Assembly (NCBI GenBank): GCA_002381645.1
Contig: DFXE01000020.1
Coordinates: forward strand, 62,001-126,000
Direction of reading: 5' to 3'
DNA from: Bacteroidales bacterium UBA4116
Lineage (GTDB): Bacteria > Bacteroidota > Bacteroidia > Bacteroidales > Tannerellaceae
DNA: 64,000 bases
The position numbers and the translations under genes were made by a program. Under the pieces are notes generated by a model, which had not been told where the DNA came from, did no database searches, and worked only from the letters and a program-made list of their open reading frames with translations. This document shows, piece after piece, positions 6,893 to 16,372 of the stretch (the stretch's first letter is position 1; the number at the start of each line of letters is the position of its first letter).

Positions 6893-7627
6893 TTAATAAC
6901 TAAATTTGAAAATCAACGAACTGATTGTATTATCCACACTTGAAGGTGAGCCTACCGGCCAGTTATACGAAGCTAAAGTGGGAACATATAGCTGATTATT
7001 ATAAGGATTTCCCTTCCACACTACACTTCGGCCTGAACAACCTTTTAAATCAAAAAAAGTAACTTCCGTATAGTCACCATGGGTCTGGGCCGGAGGATTT
7101 CCGGTAAATTCCTGGTAATGAGTATCCAACATAAAAGATGACATCCTGTTATCCATATTCATTGGTCCACCGAAACTTCCGTTTAAATCAGGTATTTCGA
7201 TTTTGTGTACTTGCGCATCCAACCAAAATCCCCAACTCCATCCCTGGTAATTCGGCAGATCATATATATTCAATTTTGCCCAGGTGGTAACACGATTACC
7301 GATTGCCCTGAATTTAACTTTTTGCATTTTTTCATAATCCGCGTAAGTATCATAATATTCGGGAATAGAATTTTCATTTACGTACGTACATAATTCCGGT
7401 AACTTTGCGAGATGATCGTAAACTTCCTGTACTGCCGGATCACTGAAAATGAAAGAATCATCTTTTATATAATATTCGGAAGAATACGCATCTCCCATAT
7501 AAATAAAAGACATAAACTGATCGAATTTTGCTTGTTCGGGTTTATTTATCTCATCATCCTGCTGACAAGATATAAAAAACAAACCGCTAATTAATAGAAA
7601 TAAGGTTTTTAAAAAAAAAGGTTTCAT
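6893..7627 (-). CDS. Secreted lipoprotein of unknown function, tandem copy 2, 244 aa
   Basis: Paralogue of the protein at 5845-6570 with the same lipoprotein signal (FFISC, cysteine 21) and a nearly identical first 115 residues. It differs mainly at about 115-160 (LNIYDLPNYQGWSWGFWLDA) and carries a small insertion (SFGGPMNMDN). The C-terminal WPVGSP and LIFKFSY ends match. The copies are in the same orientation and about 320 bp apart. The gene is flanked by a perfect 15 bp inverted repeat (6870-6884 and 7668-7682). Function is unknown. Confidence 0.75.
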   Translation of the reverse strand: MKPFFLKTLFLLISGLFFISCQQDDEINKPEQAKFDQFMSFIYMGDAYSSEYYIKDDSFIFSDPAVQEVYDHLAKLPELCTYVNENSIPEYYDTYADYEKMQKVKFRAIGNRVTTWAKLNIYDLPNYQGWSWGFWLDAQVHKIEIPDLNGSFGGPMNMDNRMSSFMLDTHYQEFTGNPPAQTHGDYTEVTFFDLKGCSGRSVVWKGNPYNNQLYVPTLASYNWPVGSPSSVDNTISSLIFKFSY

Positions 7628-7667
7628 AAGTTTTTAATTTAAAATGAGTTTTTAAAAATAAGTATAT

Positions 7668-7682
7668 ATACACAGAATATAG
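7668..7682 (-). repeat. Inverted-repeat arm upstream of lipoprotein copy 2
   Basis: ATACACAGAATATAG on the plus strand, the exact reverse complement of 6870-6884. If transcription starts further upstream, the two ends of the mRNA could pair over 15 bp. Confidence 0.6.
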
Positions 7683-8016
7683 ATCTACAGGTTATAATTA
7701 TTCCTCCAATTATCATTATCTGATTATTCTATGTATAAAACAATATACCTATATAAAAAGTTCATAACAAAATATTACAATTATTTATTCAAGATAATCA
7801 AAGTGAGTATCTATTGAAAAATTTATAAAATGACACCAATTTATATTCATTACATAAAACCATATTTTTAAATTAGCAATACTTTATAAAGCTGTAATTA
7901 ATATTAAAACTACTGATGCTTATTAATAATAAAAATATTTATGATTAATAAACATAAATTATATATTAATATTGAAGTAAAAGTAAATCAAACAAAAACT
8001 ACTTAGATAATATCTA

Positions 8017-8024
8017 TATATTTG
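8017..8024 (+). promoter_or_regulatory. -7 element TATATTTG of the third lipoprotein gene
   Basis: TATATTTGC is a good -7 box. It overlaps an in-frame TTG at 8022, so translation cannot begin there; the ATG at 8055 lies about 30 bases after it. Confidence 0.55.
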
Positions 8025-8054
8025 CAAAATATATTAATTAAAAAAATATTTATT

Positions 8055-8534
8055 ATGAAAAAGTTATTATTTATTTTGTGTTGTATGTTTTCCCTTATCG
8101 CATGTAACCAGGATAATGTGTTAGTTGATCCTGATAATAATGAAAGACTCGAAACGAAAGGCGTTGCTACCGGCGTGTTTGACGAAATTTGGATAAGATA
8201 CGGATGGGATGGAGATTCTCAAGGTACTTTTTCGGCTAATATTGAAAATGTTTATACTGGTGAGAAAAGATTTTATCAACAAGGATTAACTTTCAGGGTA
8301 CACAATCATGACAGTTATGTAATTTTTGGAGGTCCTCATAAAGTTACCAACGCTAAAATAAAGTTATTGTACAACAATAGTGAATTTGTTATTGAAAACT
8401 TTTTGGACCCTAACTATATTGACGGAACTGTAGTATATACTACGAGCGGGCAACCTATGCTGGTTTACAGGAATGTGAATAATGATAATATTATGAAATT
8501 AACTATACAAAAACCTTCACGATGGCCTGTATAA
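8055..8534 (+). CDS. Lipoprotein of unknown function, 159 aa
   Basis: The start at ATG 8055 gives a clean lipoprotein signal (MKKLLFILCCMFSLIAC, lipid cysteine at residue 17). An in-frame TTG at 8022 lies inside the promoter. The mature part of about 140 residues has alternating hydrophobic and polar residues and many Tyr/Asn, suggesting a single beta-sandwich domain; no family is recognised. It is divergent from the duplicated lipoprotein genes and convergent with dps. Confidence 0.65.
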   Translation: MKKLLFILCCMFSLIACNQDNVLVDPDNNERLETKGVATGVFDEIWIRYGWDGDSQGTFSANIENVYTGEKRFYQQGLTFRVHNHDSYVIFGGPHKVTNAKIKLLYNNSEFVIENFLDPNYIDGTVVYTTSGQPMLVYRNVNNDNIMKLTIQKPSRWPV

Positions 8535-8617
8535 AAAATATACTTTCATCATGTTTTTTATAAGTGGGTTTCACTTTGAATTTTTACCCTGCCCATAATT
8601 ATTCTTACATACAAAAA

Positions 8618-8640
8618 AAGGCCGGATAAATTCCGGCCTT
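8618..8640 (-). terminator. Terminator of dps
   Basis: A perfect 9 bp stem AAGGCCGGA/TCCGGCCTT with a 5-base loop is followed on the minus strand by a run of T (A-run at 8613-8619). It sits 42 bases beyond the dps stop and may also stop the convergent lipoprotein transcript. Confidence 0.75.
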
Positions 8641-8682
8641 ATAGGTAATAAATGGTTAATCTGAAAGGGGGTATAATCGTCT

Positions 8683-9171
8683 TTATTTTTTGCATTCGCC
8701 TGACAGGTATGCTACAAGCATCCAGACGGTTTTTTCCTGTTCTGTGAGGTAATCGCTCATCAGGGCTACCGTCGATTCGTCGTTTGCTTCCGATGCGAGC
8801 GAGAGCACTTTGCGTTCTTCGCCGATCAGGTAGCTGAAGGTATCCAGAATATGCTTCACGGCTTCTTCGCCACAGGAAACACCGGATACTTCTTTTATTT
8901 GGGCTACTTTCAGGTATTCGCTGAATTTGTTTTCGGGAACTCCTCCCAGCATCAGGATGCGTTCGGCCAGTTCGTCTACCTTTTCTGCAGCATCGTCGTA
9001 CATGTTTTCAAACTTTTCATGAAGCACGAAAAATCCGTGTCCTTTAATCTCCCAGTGGAAACCGCGAAGGTTGGTATAAAATACCTGGAAATCGGCCAGT
9101 AATTGTTTCAAACCTTCTACTACTTTATTCACTCCTGATTCGTCTAAATGTAAATAATCTACTGTTTTCAT
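8683..9171 (-). CDS. dps: Dps-family ferritin-like DNA protection protein
   Basis: A 162-residue four-helix protein with the Dps ferroxidase ligands spread over FHWEIKGHGFFVLHEKFENMYD: His in NLRGFHW, a second His in VLHEKF, then Asp and Glu in YDDAAEKVDELAERI. Dps dodecamers oxidise Fe(II) with peroxide, store iron and protect DNA under oxidative stress or starvation. The gene is monocistronic, with its own promoter (9214-9245) and terminator. In Bacteroides, dps is under OxyR control; no OxyR site was identified here. Confidence 0.92.
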   Translation of the reverse strand: MKTVDYLHLDESGVNKVVEGLKQLLADFQVFYTNLRGFHWEIKGHGFFVLHEKFENMYDDAAEKVDELAERILMLGGVPENKFSEYLKVAQIKEVSGVSCGEEAVKHILDTFSYLIGEERKVLSLASEANDESTVALMSDYLTEQEKTVWMLVAYLSGECKK

Positions 9172-9213
9172 ACTATCCTGTTTTTAATTATATGTTTTGT
9201 AATTCTTATACTG

Positions 9214-9245
9214 CAAAGATACAGCAGATACAGGGTCGTGTCAAA
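9214..9245 (-). promoter_or_regulatory. dps promoter
   Basis: On the minus strand TTTG (complement of 9242-9245) is followed after 20 bp by TATCTTTG (complement of 9214-9221), matching the Bacteroides TTTG-N20-TAnnTTTG arrangement. The -7 box ends about 42 bases before the ATG. Confidence 0.65.
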
Positions 9246-9275
9246 CAGATAATTTCTATACCGGATAGATGAATT

Positions 9276-11381
9276 CTATTTCTTTACATTATTCCAATCG
9301 GGAGGTGTAACACCTAATAAGTGTTTTACAAAGAAGTCGAACCGTTTTCGGTCGCCGTAAGGCCCTCCCAGCGTATGATTCATACCGGGCACGACCACCA
9401 GTTCAAACTCTTTTCCGGCCTTTATCAACGCGTTTACAACCTGCATGGTGGATGCCGGATCGACGTTATCGTCCATTTCTCCGACCATCAGCATAAGCGG
9501 ACGCGTAAGCAAATGGGCGTTTTCTACGTTACTGCACGTTATATAGCTTTCGTCGACGGGATACCCCATCCACTGTTCGTTCCACCATATCTTATCCATC
9601 CGGTTGTCGTGGCACCCACAGGCTGCATATGCCGCTTTATAAAATCCGGGATGGAACAGTACGGCGGCCATGGCATTCTGTCCTCCTGCTGATGCCCCGA
9701 AGATACCTACGCGTCCTGTATCCATATACGGGTATTTTTCGGCCGCCGCTTTTATCCATGCTATACGGTCGGGGAATCCGGCATCTTTCAGGTTTTTATG
9801 GATAATGCTTTCGAAAGCTTTGCTTCGGAACGATGTACCCATCCCATCGCATTGTACGACGATAAATCCGAGTTCGGCGATTTGCTGGTGCACGATATGT
9901 ATCGGGCGAAACGATTTGGGCGTATAGGCGCTACCGGGCCCTGCATAGATGTATTCGATCACCGGATATTTCTTTTGCGGATCAAAATCAGAAGGGCGGA
10001 AAATAACGCCCCAGATATCTGTTTTGCCGTCTCTACCTTTTGCCGCAAAGGGTTCGGGAGCGATCCAGCCTTTTTCTTTAAAAGGGGTTATATCGGTTTT
10101 TTCGAGTTCCATCAGTATCTTGCCATCTTTGGCACTGCGCAATACGGTAGTTGGGGGCACATCTACTTTCGACCAGGTATCGACCAGGTATTTCCTGTCG
10201 GACGAGAACCATGCCTTATGCATGCCTTCTTCGGGTGTAAGACAGGTAAGCCGGGTTCCATCCATATTTATCTTATAGTAACGGACAAGGTAAGGGTCTT
10301 CATCTTTTACCATCCCGTTGGCGGAGAAATAGATCACACGGTTCTCTTCATCTATCGCGATCACATCTCTTACATACCATTCTCCCCGGGTGATCTGCTT
10401 TTTTACCTTGCCACCCTGCCTGTCGACGAGGTAAAGATGATTCCAGTTATCCCTTTCGCTCATCCATATGATCTCTTTTCCGTTCGACAGGTCCTTGCGG
10501 AAATAACGCCTGTAATTCACAAACGTATCACTGGTTTCCTCTATTACCGAACGAACCTGCGCCGTTTCTGCCGACAATTCAAGCACACGGTACACCTGAT
10601 GTCCGCGTTGGTTGTAATCGAAAAGAACGGTTTGGCTTTGCTGGTCCCAAACCATCCGCCCCAGATTATACTGCGACGGAAACAGGTCGGTAGCGGGTTT
10701 TATCATCTTTCCTTTTTCTACATGATAGATGTGGGGATGGTAAAAGGACAACGCGTCGCCGGGTTTTGCGTATTCGCGCTTATGCAGCTTCGGCTGCAAT
10801 TGTCCGGCCGGGGAAGATTCCACAAAATAAAAATATTGTTTTTCCGCCGGCCGTATTTTCATCACGGCTATTTTACGTGAATCGGGCGACCAAAGGATAT
10901 TGGCGGAATAGTATTCACCCGGTGCCCCGTCGATACTGAGCGCTTTTTCCTGCCCGGAAGCTACGTCTTTTACATACACATTACTGTTCCGTATGAAAGC
11001 GATCTGTTTTTTATCGGGCGAAGGTATCGAATCGCCGGTACGTTCTTCATCCCTTTCCCCCCAATAGCGATTGCCGTACCTGCGCTGTGCTTCGGCTTTT
11101 TCTTTTAATAACCGTTGCCGGGTAGTATCGGGCATATTTACCCGGGTTTTCTTTTCGGCATCTACCATTACATACTCCTCGCCCTTTCCGGTATTCCTTA
11201 CATACCAGAAACGAGGCGAATCATCTATCCACCGGGGTTCGATAGCAGCGTTATGAATGATATCCTTGTATTTATCTTCTAGCGAATAAGCACGCGCGTA
11301 GTCTTCGACCGTACCCTGTCCGTATGCAGCATTGCCCAGGATACAGAGAAGTACGATAACGAATATAGTTATCCTTTTCAT
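9276..11381 (-). CDS. S9-family prolyl (DPP IV-like) serine peptidase, 701 aa
   Basis: I start at the ATG at 11381, which gives a signal peptide (MKRITIFVIVLLCILGNAAYG); the longer frame would overlap the upstream gene. Residues about 30-440 form the DPP IV-type beta-propeller; about 460-701 form the alpha/beta-hydrolase domain. The triad is Ser564 in GASAGG, Asp637 in DDNVD and His669 in GMNHTLGG. Such periplasmic enzymes remove X-Pro (and sometimes other) dipeptides from peptide N-termini. It is the last gene of the PUL 1 operon, 10 bp after a GH127-like gene, which ties peptide and arabinoside breakdown together. Confidence 0.88.
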   Translation of the reverse strand: MKRITIFVIVLLCILGNAAYGQGTVEDYARAYSLEDKYKDIIHNAAIEPRWIDDSPRFWYVRNTGKGEEYVMVDAEKKTRVNMPDTTRQRLLKEKAEAQRRYGNRYWGERDEERTGDSIPSPDKKQIAFIRNSNVYVKDVASGQEKALSIDGAPGEYYSANILWSPDSRKIAVMKIRPAEKQYFYFVESSPAGQLQPKLHKREYAKPGDALSFYHPHIYHVEKGKMIKPATDLFPSQYNLGRMVWDQQSQTVLFDYNQRGHQVYRVLELSAETAQVRSVIEETSDTFVNYRRYFRKDLSNGKEIIWMSERDNWNHLYLVDRQGGKVKKQITRGEWYVRDVIAIDEENRVIYFSANGMVKDEDPYLVRYYKINMDGTRLTCLTPEEGMHKAWFSSDRKYLVDTWSKVDVPPTTVLRSAKDGKILMELEKTDITPFKEKGWIAPEPFAAKGRDGKTDIWGVIFRPSDFDPQKKYPVIEYIYAGPGSAYTPKSFRPIHIVHQQIAELGFIVVQCDGMGTSFRSKAFESIIHKNLKDAGFPDRIAWIKAAAEKYPYMDTGRVGIFGASAGGQNAMAAVLFHPGFYKAAYAACGCHDNRMDKIWWNEQWMGYPVDESYITCSNVENAHLLTRPLMLMVGEMDDNVDPASTMQVVNALIKAGKEFELVVVPGMNHTLGGPYGDRKRFDFFVKHLLGVTPPDWNNVKK

Positions 11382-11391
11382 AAACGACTCT

Positions 11392-13788
11392 TTATTCAAC
11401 GGCCCATTCAAATAATCCGGCAGCATTCTTTTCAGGAAGTTTCACTTCGAGTTTTAAGGCTTTGGTCATCACCGGATCGAAAGTAACATCATTGGATTCT
11501 CCTTTTTTTACGGTATATGCCGAAGCATTGGAAACAGGCTGCCAGTTTCCGGAGTTATCTTTGTAATAGAGCTTCCAGCTTTCGGGAACACGGCATCCGC
11601 CCCACGGCCCGTCGTCATACCAGAATACGGAGGATGAGGATATTTGCTGCGGTGCCGTAAATTCATACGCGATCCATTCGGTAGTTCCTTCTTTCGGCCA
11701 CCAATGGTAATAGGGTGCGGTACGGTCGTTCTCATCTTTAGGCAACAGGCCGTCGTTGATAGCTGTTATCGATTTAGCCTCATGGGAAGCCGTTATCTTT
11801 GCATCCGTGGTGACTGTAGGGGGCATTACCGGGCGGGTGGCGCTCAGTTCCTGCGGCAACCATACGGCCATCTCGCCGGTTCCCCTGTGCGCCCATGCGT
11901 AGTATGGTATCAGGGATAAGGTTACGTCTTTGGTCTGCAACCGCCCCTGCTCATCGTAATTCAAGGTCTGGGCTTTGGTCCTGAGCTGGTTGATGCCGTA
12001 TAATAATTCCGGTTTTTTTTCTACTGTAAATTCCGGACGGCGATTAAGGAATACACTCAGCACGTTGAATTCATTATCGGGCCATTCCGCGCAATAGACT
12101 ACCGGACCACGTTCGACAGATACTTTACCCCTGTCGGCTTCTACCTGATAATTGGCTTTAACCGTACGCGGTTCCATATCGAAATGAACATCTACGATAT
12201 CTCCTTTTTTCCACTGCCGGCTGATATTGAAATACCCTTTATCCAACTCGGCCTTTACCGGCGAGCCGTTAACTTTTACGGTATAACCCAATTGTTTTTT
12301 ATCGGTGTATGTATACAGGTTACTGGGTACAACCTCTCCCTGTACCCAACCGGGAATACGCACTTTGAGCGTGAGATCCTGTTTTCCCCTGGGTGCTACC
12401 TCAATACGGATATCGCCGCTCCAGGGGTATTCTGTGGTTTGTTTAAGCGTTACTTTCTTTTTATTTACTTCTACTTCGGATGTATTGCTCATGAAGAGGT
12501 TTACATAGATATCTTTATCATGAACGGCATATACATATCCGGGTAATGAAGGAATAAAGCGGCATACGTTTGACGGACAACAGGCGCATCCGAACCAGGG
12601 CTGACGCTGGTGCTGCCCGATGGATTCGAGTGGATTCGGGTAGAAAAAACCGCCTCCATCCAAAGACACACCGGAGATCAGACCATTATATAATGTACGC
12701 TCAAGCACGTCGTAATATTTGGAATCGCCGTGCAAAAGGAACAGACGGTAGTTCCAGTAAACATTCCCGATAGCCGCACATGTTTCGCAATAAGCCGACA
12801 TATTCGGTAATTCGTAATTTTTACCGAATGCTTCACCATGATTGGTCGCCCCGATCCCTCCGGTGATGTATAACTTTTTCGTTACCACATTGTCCCATAT
12901 CCTGTCTATGGCATGTATGTAACCGGTATCTCCTGTCAATGCCGCGACATCCGCCATGCCTGAGTACATATAAGCCGCGCGTACGGCGTGGCCTACGGCT
13001 TCATCCTGCTGGAGCAGCGGCTGGTGAGCCTGGCTGTAGGCATCTTTACGGGTGGTATATCCGCGTTTATCGAGGAAAAATTTAGCCAGGTCGAGGTATT
13101 TCTGCTGTCCGGTTACGAGGTATAATTTGGCTAATGCCATTTCGGCGATCTGATGGCCGGGTACACGCACCAGCTTACCGGGTGCATCACCGATCTCGCG
13201 TTCCACACAATCGGCATATTTAATGGCTATATCAAGGAAATTCTTTTTCCCCGTAGCCTGATAATGGGCGATAGCTCCTTCGATCATATGCCCCAGGTTA
13301 TAAAATTCATGGCTGAGGTCTTCTACTTTTTCCCACCTCTCGCTACCGGCCCATTGATGGGGGTGAGCGGGATTCATGGTGCGGGCCGTGAACAAATATC
13401 CGTCGGGTTCCTGTGCCTTGGCTACAATTGCCAGCACACTGTCGATATACTTTTCGAGTTTCTTGTCCGGATAGGTCTGCATCGAATAACTGGCCCCTTC
13501 TATGGTCTTATACACGTCGGTATCGTCAAAAGAGAAACCTTCCACCTTATATGTCGGGCTTGGATTGGCTGCTTTGACAAAGTTCTCGTACCGTCCGGTT
13601 TCCTCACATTTGCTGAAAGCCAGCGGAATGGTCACTTCCCTGCTTGCTTTGAGGCGTTGTCCCCAAAAGGTATCCGTCACTTTTACCGATGTGAAGGGAA
13701 CGGGTGTAATGGGGTAGCCACCATCGTGTGTCTGGGCATTTACCATCAGGCTCATTCCCGTAAGCGTCATAATTAAAATCTTTTTCAT
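11392..13788 (-). CDS. GH127-type (DUF1680) beta-L-arabinofuranosidase, 798 aa
   Basis: Signal peptide at 1-18 (MSLMVNAQ). An (alpha/alpha)6-barrel of the DUF1680 superfamily follows, then beta domains and a C-terminal discoidin-like region (about 650-798). The zinc-cysteine active site of GH127 is intact: Glu335 and Cys337 in YCETC, Cys403-Cys404 in GCACC. Known GH127 enzymes (for example HypBA1) are retaining beta-L-arabinofuranosidases that use a cysteine nucleophile; some act on other rare sugars, so the substrate is not certain. The gene lies 8 bp after the GH43 gene. Confidence 0.88.
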   Translation of the reverse strand: MKKILIMTLTGMSLMVNAQTHDGGYPITPVPFTSVKVTDTFWGQRLKASREVTIPLAFSKCEETGRYENFVKAANPSPTYKVEGFSFDDTDVYKTIEGASYSMQTYPDKKLEKYIDSVLAIVAKAQEPDGYLFTARTMNPAHPHQWAGSERWEKVEDLSHEFYNLGHMIEGAIAHYQATGKKNFLDIAIKYADCVEREIGDAPGKLVRVPGHQIAEMALAKLYLVTGQQKYLDLAKFFLDKRGYTTRKDAYSQAHQPLLQQDEAVGHAVRAAYMYSGMADVAALTGDTGYIHAIDRIWDNVVTKKLYITGGIGATNHGEAFGKNYELPNMSAYCETCAAIGNVYWNYRLFLLHGDSKYYDVLERTLYNGLISGVSLDGGGFFYPNPLESIGQHQRQPWFGCACCPSNVCRFIPSLPGYVYAVHDKDIYVNLFMSNTSEVEVNKKKVTLKQTTEYPWSGDIRIEVAPRGKQDLTLKVRIPGWVQGEVVPSNLYTYTDKKQLGYTVKVNGSPVKAELDKGYFNISRQWKKGDIVDVHFDMEPRTVKANYQVEADRGKVSVERGPVVYCAEWPDNEFNVLSVFLNRRPEFTVEKKPELLYGINQLRTKAQTLNYDEQGRLQTKDVTLSLIPYYAWAHRGTGEMAVWLPQELSATRPVMPPTVTTDAKITASHEAKSITAINDGLLPKDENDRTAPYYHWWPKEGTTEWIAYEFTAPQQISSSSVFWYDDGPWGGCRVPESWKLYYKDNSGNWQPVSNASAYTVKKGESNDVTFDPVMTKALKLEVKLPEKNAAGLFEWAVE

Positions 13789-13796
13789 ATCGTTTA

Positions 13797-16280
13797 TTAT
13801 TTATTTCTCCACAATTGCTTAATTTCAGCTGCATCCATAGGATTGTCATATACTTCGAAGGAATGGAGCCATCCGGTAAACGGCCAATGTCCTCTTGAAT
13901 TTGCACCCAGCGTGACGTATTTACTCTCCGGCAATTTCAGGTATATATCCTTTTCCTTCACTAATTCCCCGTTAAGATACAACTTTTCGATATATCCGTC
14001 ATAGGTAACGGCAATGTGTATCCATTCGTCTTTACCTTTGAAACCGGATAATCCCATATCTTCGTACCAACCGTAATGGCAGATTATACCGCTTCTTTCG
14101 TTGGTACCGTAGCATAACATGATCTTTTCGAGTTCGCCGTCGGAAGAAACCAGATCGACAATACATTCATTTTCTGCGGCCTGCGGATTCAAAAGCCATC
14201 CGGCCATCGTATAAGGTGCGTTATCCTTCATGGATACCGGTAATGAAAAATTGGAACGGTATAACTGTGAACCATCGAAAGAAAATGCTTTTCTTCCGTT
14301 TTTTACTTCTACCCGTACACATGTATCTTCGGCCTGATAACTGCCTTTGATTTTTCCTTTGTTAATTAATTTTTGCGGAGAACTTCCTGTTTCGTAATCA
14401 TCGGCCGACAAAGAGAGAACCAGACCGGTCTTTTCCGTTGATGCGGGCCGGGATAATGGAAGGTCTGTTTTTGCATCGTATGCTATTTCTGATGCTTCCT
14501 GTTTCCAGTTGTATAAGCGGAGGTTTCTGATAAAAAGTGGCGTGCCGGCAGCCTTTATGGAAATTTTCCGTTGTTTTTCATCTATGGCAACCGGTTCATT
14601 TTCTTTATTTCCCGACCATACAACGGTTTCCCATGAGCCGTTAATCAATTGCTGGTAGGTGAGTGTATATTCACCTACCTTTAATACTGTTTCGGGCAGA
14701 AGGAAATCCGAATGTAATTCACTACCGGGAGATAGCTGAAGAGCATTTTTACCGGATATTGTTTGTATCCCGGCATCTCCTTTTTTTAATGTAAGGGAAC
14801 CTCCCAGCATACCACCGTTATTGTTCCATCTTTTTTCATTTTCACTAAATCCTTCTACAGGCAGGTGAACCCACAATTGAGGAGGGTCTTCAAGGCTTCC
14901 TCCGAATACTTTTAAGTTCCATATGGCGCCGAACTGTCCGTTTTTCTGTCCCCCGGTATAGGTCAGGCGGATATAACGGGCTTTGGCATGTCCGAAATCG
15001 ACCATCGGACTGCCTGCCAAGGTATTTTTACTTTTATCTGAAAACAAGGTCCACTTCTTGCCATCGAGTGATGTCTCTATAATATACTGGTAAAAAGAGG
15101 TAGGATATTCAAATTGTGTCCATATCCTTTCGATCGGTTGAGGTTTCTCCAGGTCGATCTGTATCCATTCTTTTCCGCAGGTCGAAGGCCGCCATAGGGT
15201 AGCGTTGTTATCGTCTACCGCATATTCGGGCTTAAACCATTCATTGTAGTATGAAGATACGGATACTTTTTTACCCAGGGCAAGATTTGGATAGGGATTG
15301 GTTGTCTTTTGCAGCAAACCTATTCCTTCGTGTCCGGCATCGACTTTCTCTATCCGTCCGTCACCGGTAAAGATTAACTTATCAACTGCTATCTGGCGGT
15401 GCATACCTCTTGTCGAACCCGGTATATTATGCCGGTGGTAGACGATATAATAGTCGTCTCCTTCCTGCAGGATACTATGATGTCCGGGGCCGTGTATGGT
15501 ACTGTCGGCCGATGTTTCGAGTATAGGGTTGTTGCCGGCAAACGTAAAAGGTCCCAACGGGCCTTCTTTGCTTGTGGCATATTGCACACGGTAGGTATGA
15601 TCGTGACAGGAGCCTGATGAATAAGTGAAATAGTAAATACCGTCTTTTTTGATTACGAATGGCGCTTCGAAGAAGTCTGTCGCTTCGGTATTCGGGATAA
15701 GATGCAGCTGCGTGAAGGTTTTCAGGTCTTCCGACAGTTTTCCGGCCCCACAACCAAAACCTTTATAAATCCCCCACGTTCCCCAGTAGAGATAGACTGA
15801 ACCGTCATCGTCGATAAAATGCTGCGCATCCAGTGTAATGGCTGTTTTTATATACCGGTCTTCGATCAGTACCGCCTCATCGTCGCCTAAAATATTCTTC
15901 CATGGTCCGCGCGGGGTATCGGATACCCCGCAATATATTTTACAGGGTTGGCAATAATACAGGTAATATTTCCCATCCTTCCCTTCCATTACATCCGGCG
16001 CCCATATATGATAGGTGGAAGGCCAGTTCATCGGCATGATCGTCCAGTTCACAAAATCTTTGGACGTCCACACCTGCGAAGGCCCCAAACCTCCGCCATT
16101 CCCGTCTGTTGTTGCGTATATGTAATAGGTATCGCCTATTTTCTTTACCGTAGGATCGGCAAAATATCCGGGCAGGATAGGATTCCCTGCTGACATCGTA
16201 TTATACCGCATTCTTTCCCCGGCACGGCATGTGAAGGATATGATACCGGAAAGTAACAGGATATACAGCTTTATTTTCAT
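13797..16280 (-). CDS. GH43-type glycosidase with F5/8 and LamG-like domains, 827 aa
   Basis: A short signal ending near Cys18 (FTC), possibly a lipobox, is followed by a five-bladed GH43 domain (about 30-320). The expected acidic residues are visible: Asp42 in FADPTV, Asp151 in ITLDAQHF, Glu205 in FFEAPF. A discoidin/F5-8C-like carbohydrate-binding domain follows (about 335-460) and a LamG/concanavalin-like domain at about 650-827. GH43 enzymes are mostly alpha-L-arabinofuranosidases or beta-xylosidases. In this operon an alpha-L-arabinofuranosidase removing terminal caps is plausible (inference). It lies 92 bp downstream of a GH127-like gene. Confidence 0.87.
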   Translation of the reverse strand: MKIKLYILLLSGIISFTCRAGERMRYNTMSAGNPILPGYFADPTVKKIGDTYYIYATTDGNGGGLGPSQVWTSKDFVNWTIMPMNWPSTYHIWAPDVMEGKDGKYYLYYCQPCKIYCGVSDTPRGPWKNILGDDEAVLIEDRYIKTAITLDAQHFIDDDGSVYLYWGTWGIYKGFGCGAGKLSEDLKTFTQLHLIPNTEATDFFEAPFVIKKDGIYYFTYSSGSCHDHTYRVQYATSKEGPLGPFTFAGNNPILETSADSTIHGPGHHSILQEGDDYYIVYHRHNIPGSTRGMHRQIAVDKLIFTGDGRIEKVDAGHEGIGLLQKTTNPYPNLALGKKVSVSSYYNEWFKPEYAVDDNNATLWRPSTCGKEWIQIDLEKPQPIERIWTQFEYPTSFYQYIIETSLDGKKWTLFSDKSKNTLAGSPMVDFGHAKARYIRLTYTGGQKNGQFGAIWNLKVFGGSLEDPPQLWVHLPVEGFSENEKRWNNNGGMLGGSLTLKKGDAGIQTISGKNALQLSPGSELHSDFLLPETVLKVGEYTLTYQQLINGSWETVVWSGNKENEPVAIDEKQRKISIKAAGTPLFIRNLRLYNWKQEASEIAYDAKTDLPLSRPASTEKTGLVLSLSADDYETGSSPQKLINKGKIKGSYQAEDTCVRVEVKNGRKAFSFDGSQLYRSNFSLPVSMKDNAPYTMAGWLLNPQAAENECIVDLVSSDGELEKIMLCYGTNERSGIICHYGWYEDMGLSGFKGKDEWIHIAVTYDGYIEKLYLNGELVKEKDIYLKLPESKYVTLGANSRGHWPFTGWLHSFEVYDNPMDAAEIKQLWRNK

Positions 16281-16372
16281 GGATCAAATTTTAATTTATA
16301 TATGCAGGCATTGGTATCACACCAAGCCTGCATAAAAAAGAGTGTAAAATATGTATTGTGTTAAATGCGCTA

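Larger units (their letters stand above)
7628..8054. other. Divergent promoter region between lipoprotein genes
   Basis: About 430 very AT-rich bases with no gene. The left end holds the upstream arm (7668-7682) and promoter region of copy 2; the right end holds the -7 box (8017-8024) of the next lipoprotein. Confidence 0.55.

Noticed and set aside
8022..8054. Upstream TTG start for the third lipoprotein
   Set aside because: The TTG lies inside the -7 promoter box, and ATG 8055 gives a normal lipoprotein signal.
2124..8640. Integrated mobile element with defined ends
   Set aside because: No integrase, transposase, relaxase or tRNA gene is present; the only direct repeat pair is internal to a non-coding stretch.
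9798..10880. Open frame of 360 codons antisense to the S9 peptidase
   Set aside because: The peptidase frame has a full propeller and catalytic triad; the antisense product has no recognisable features.
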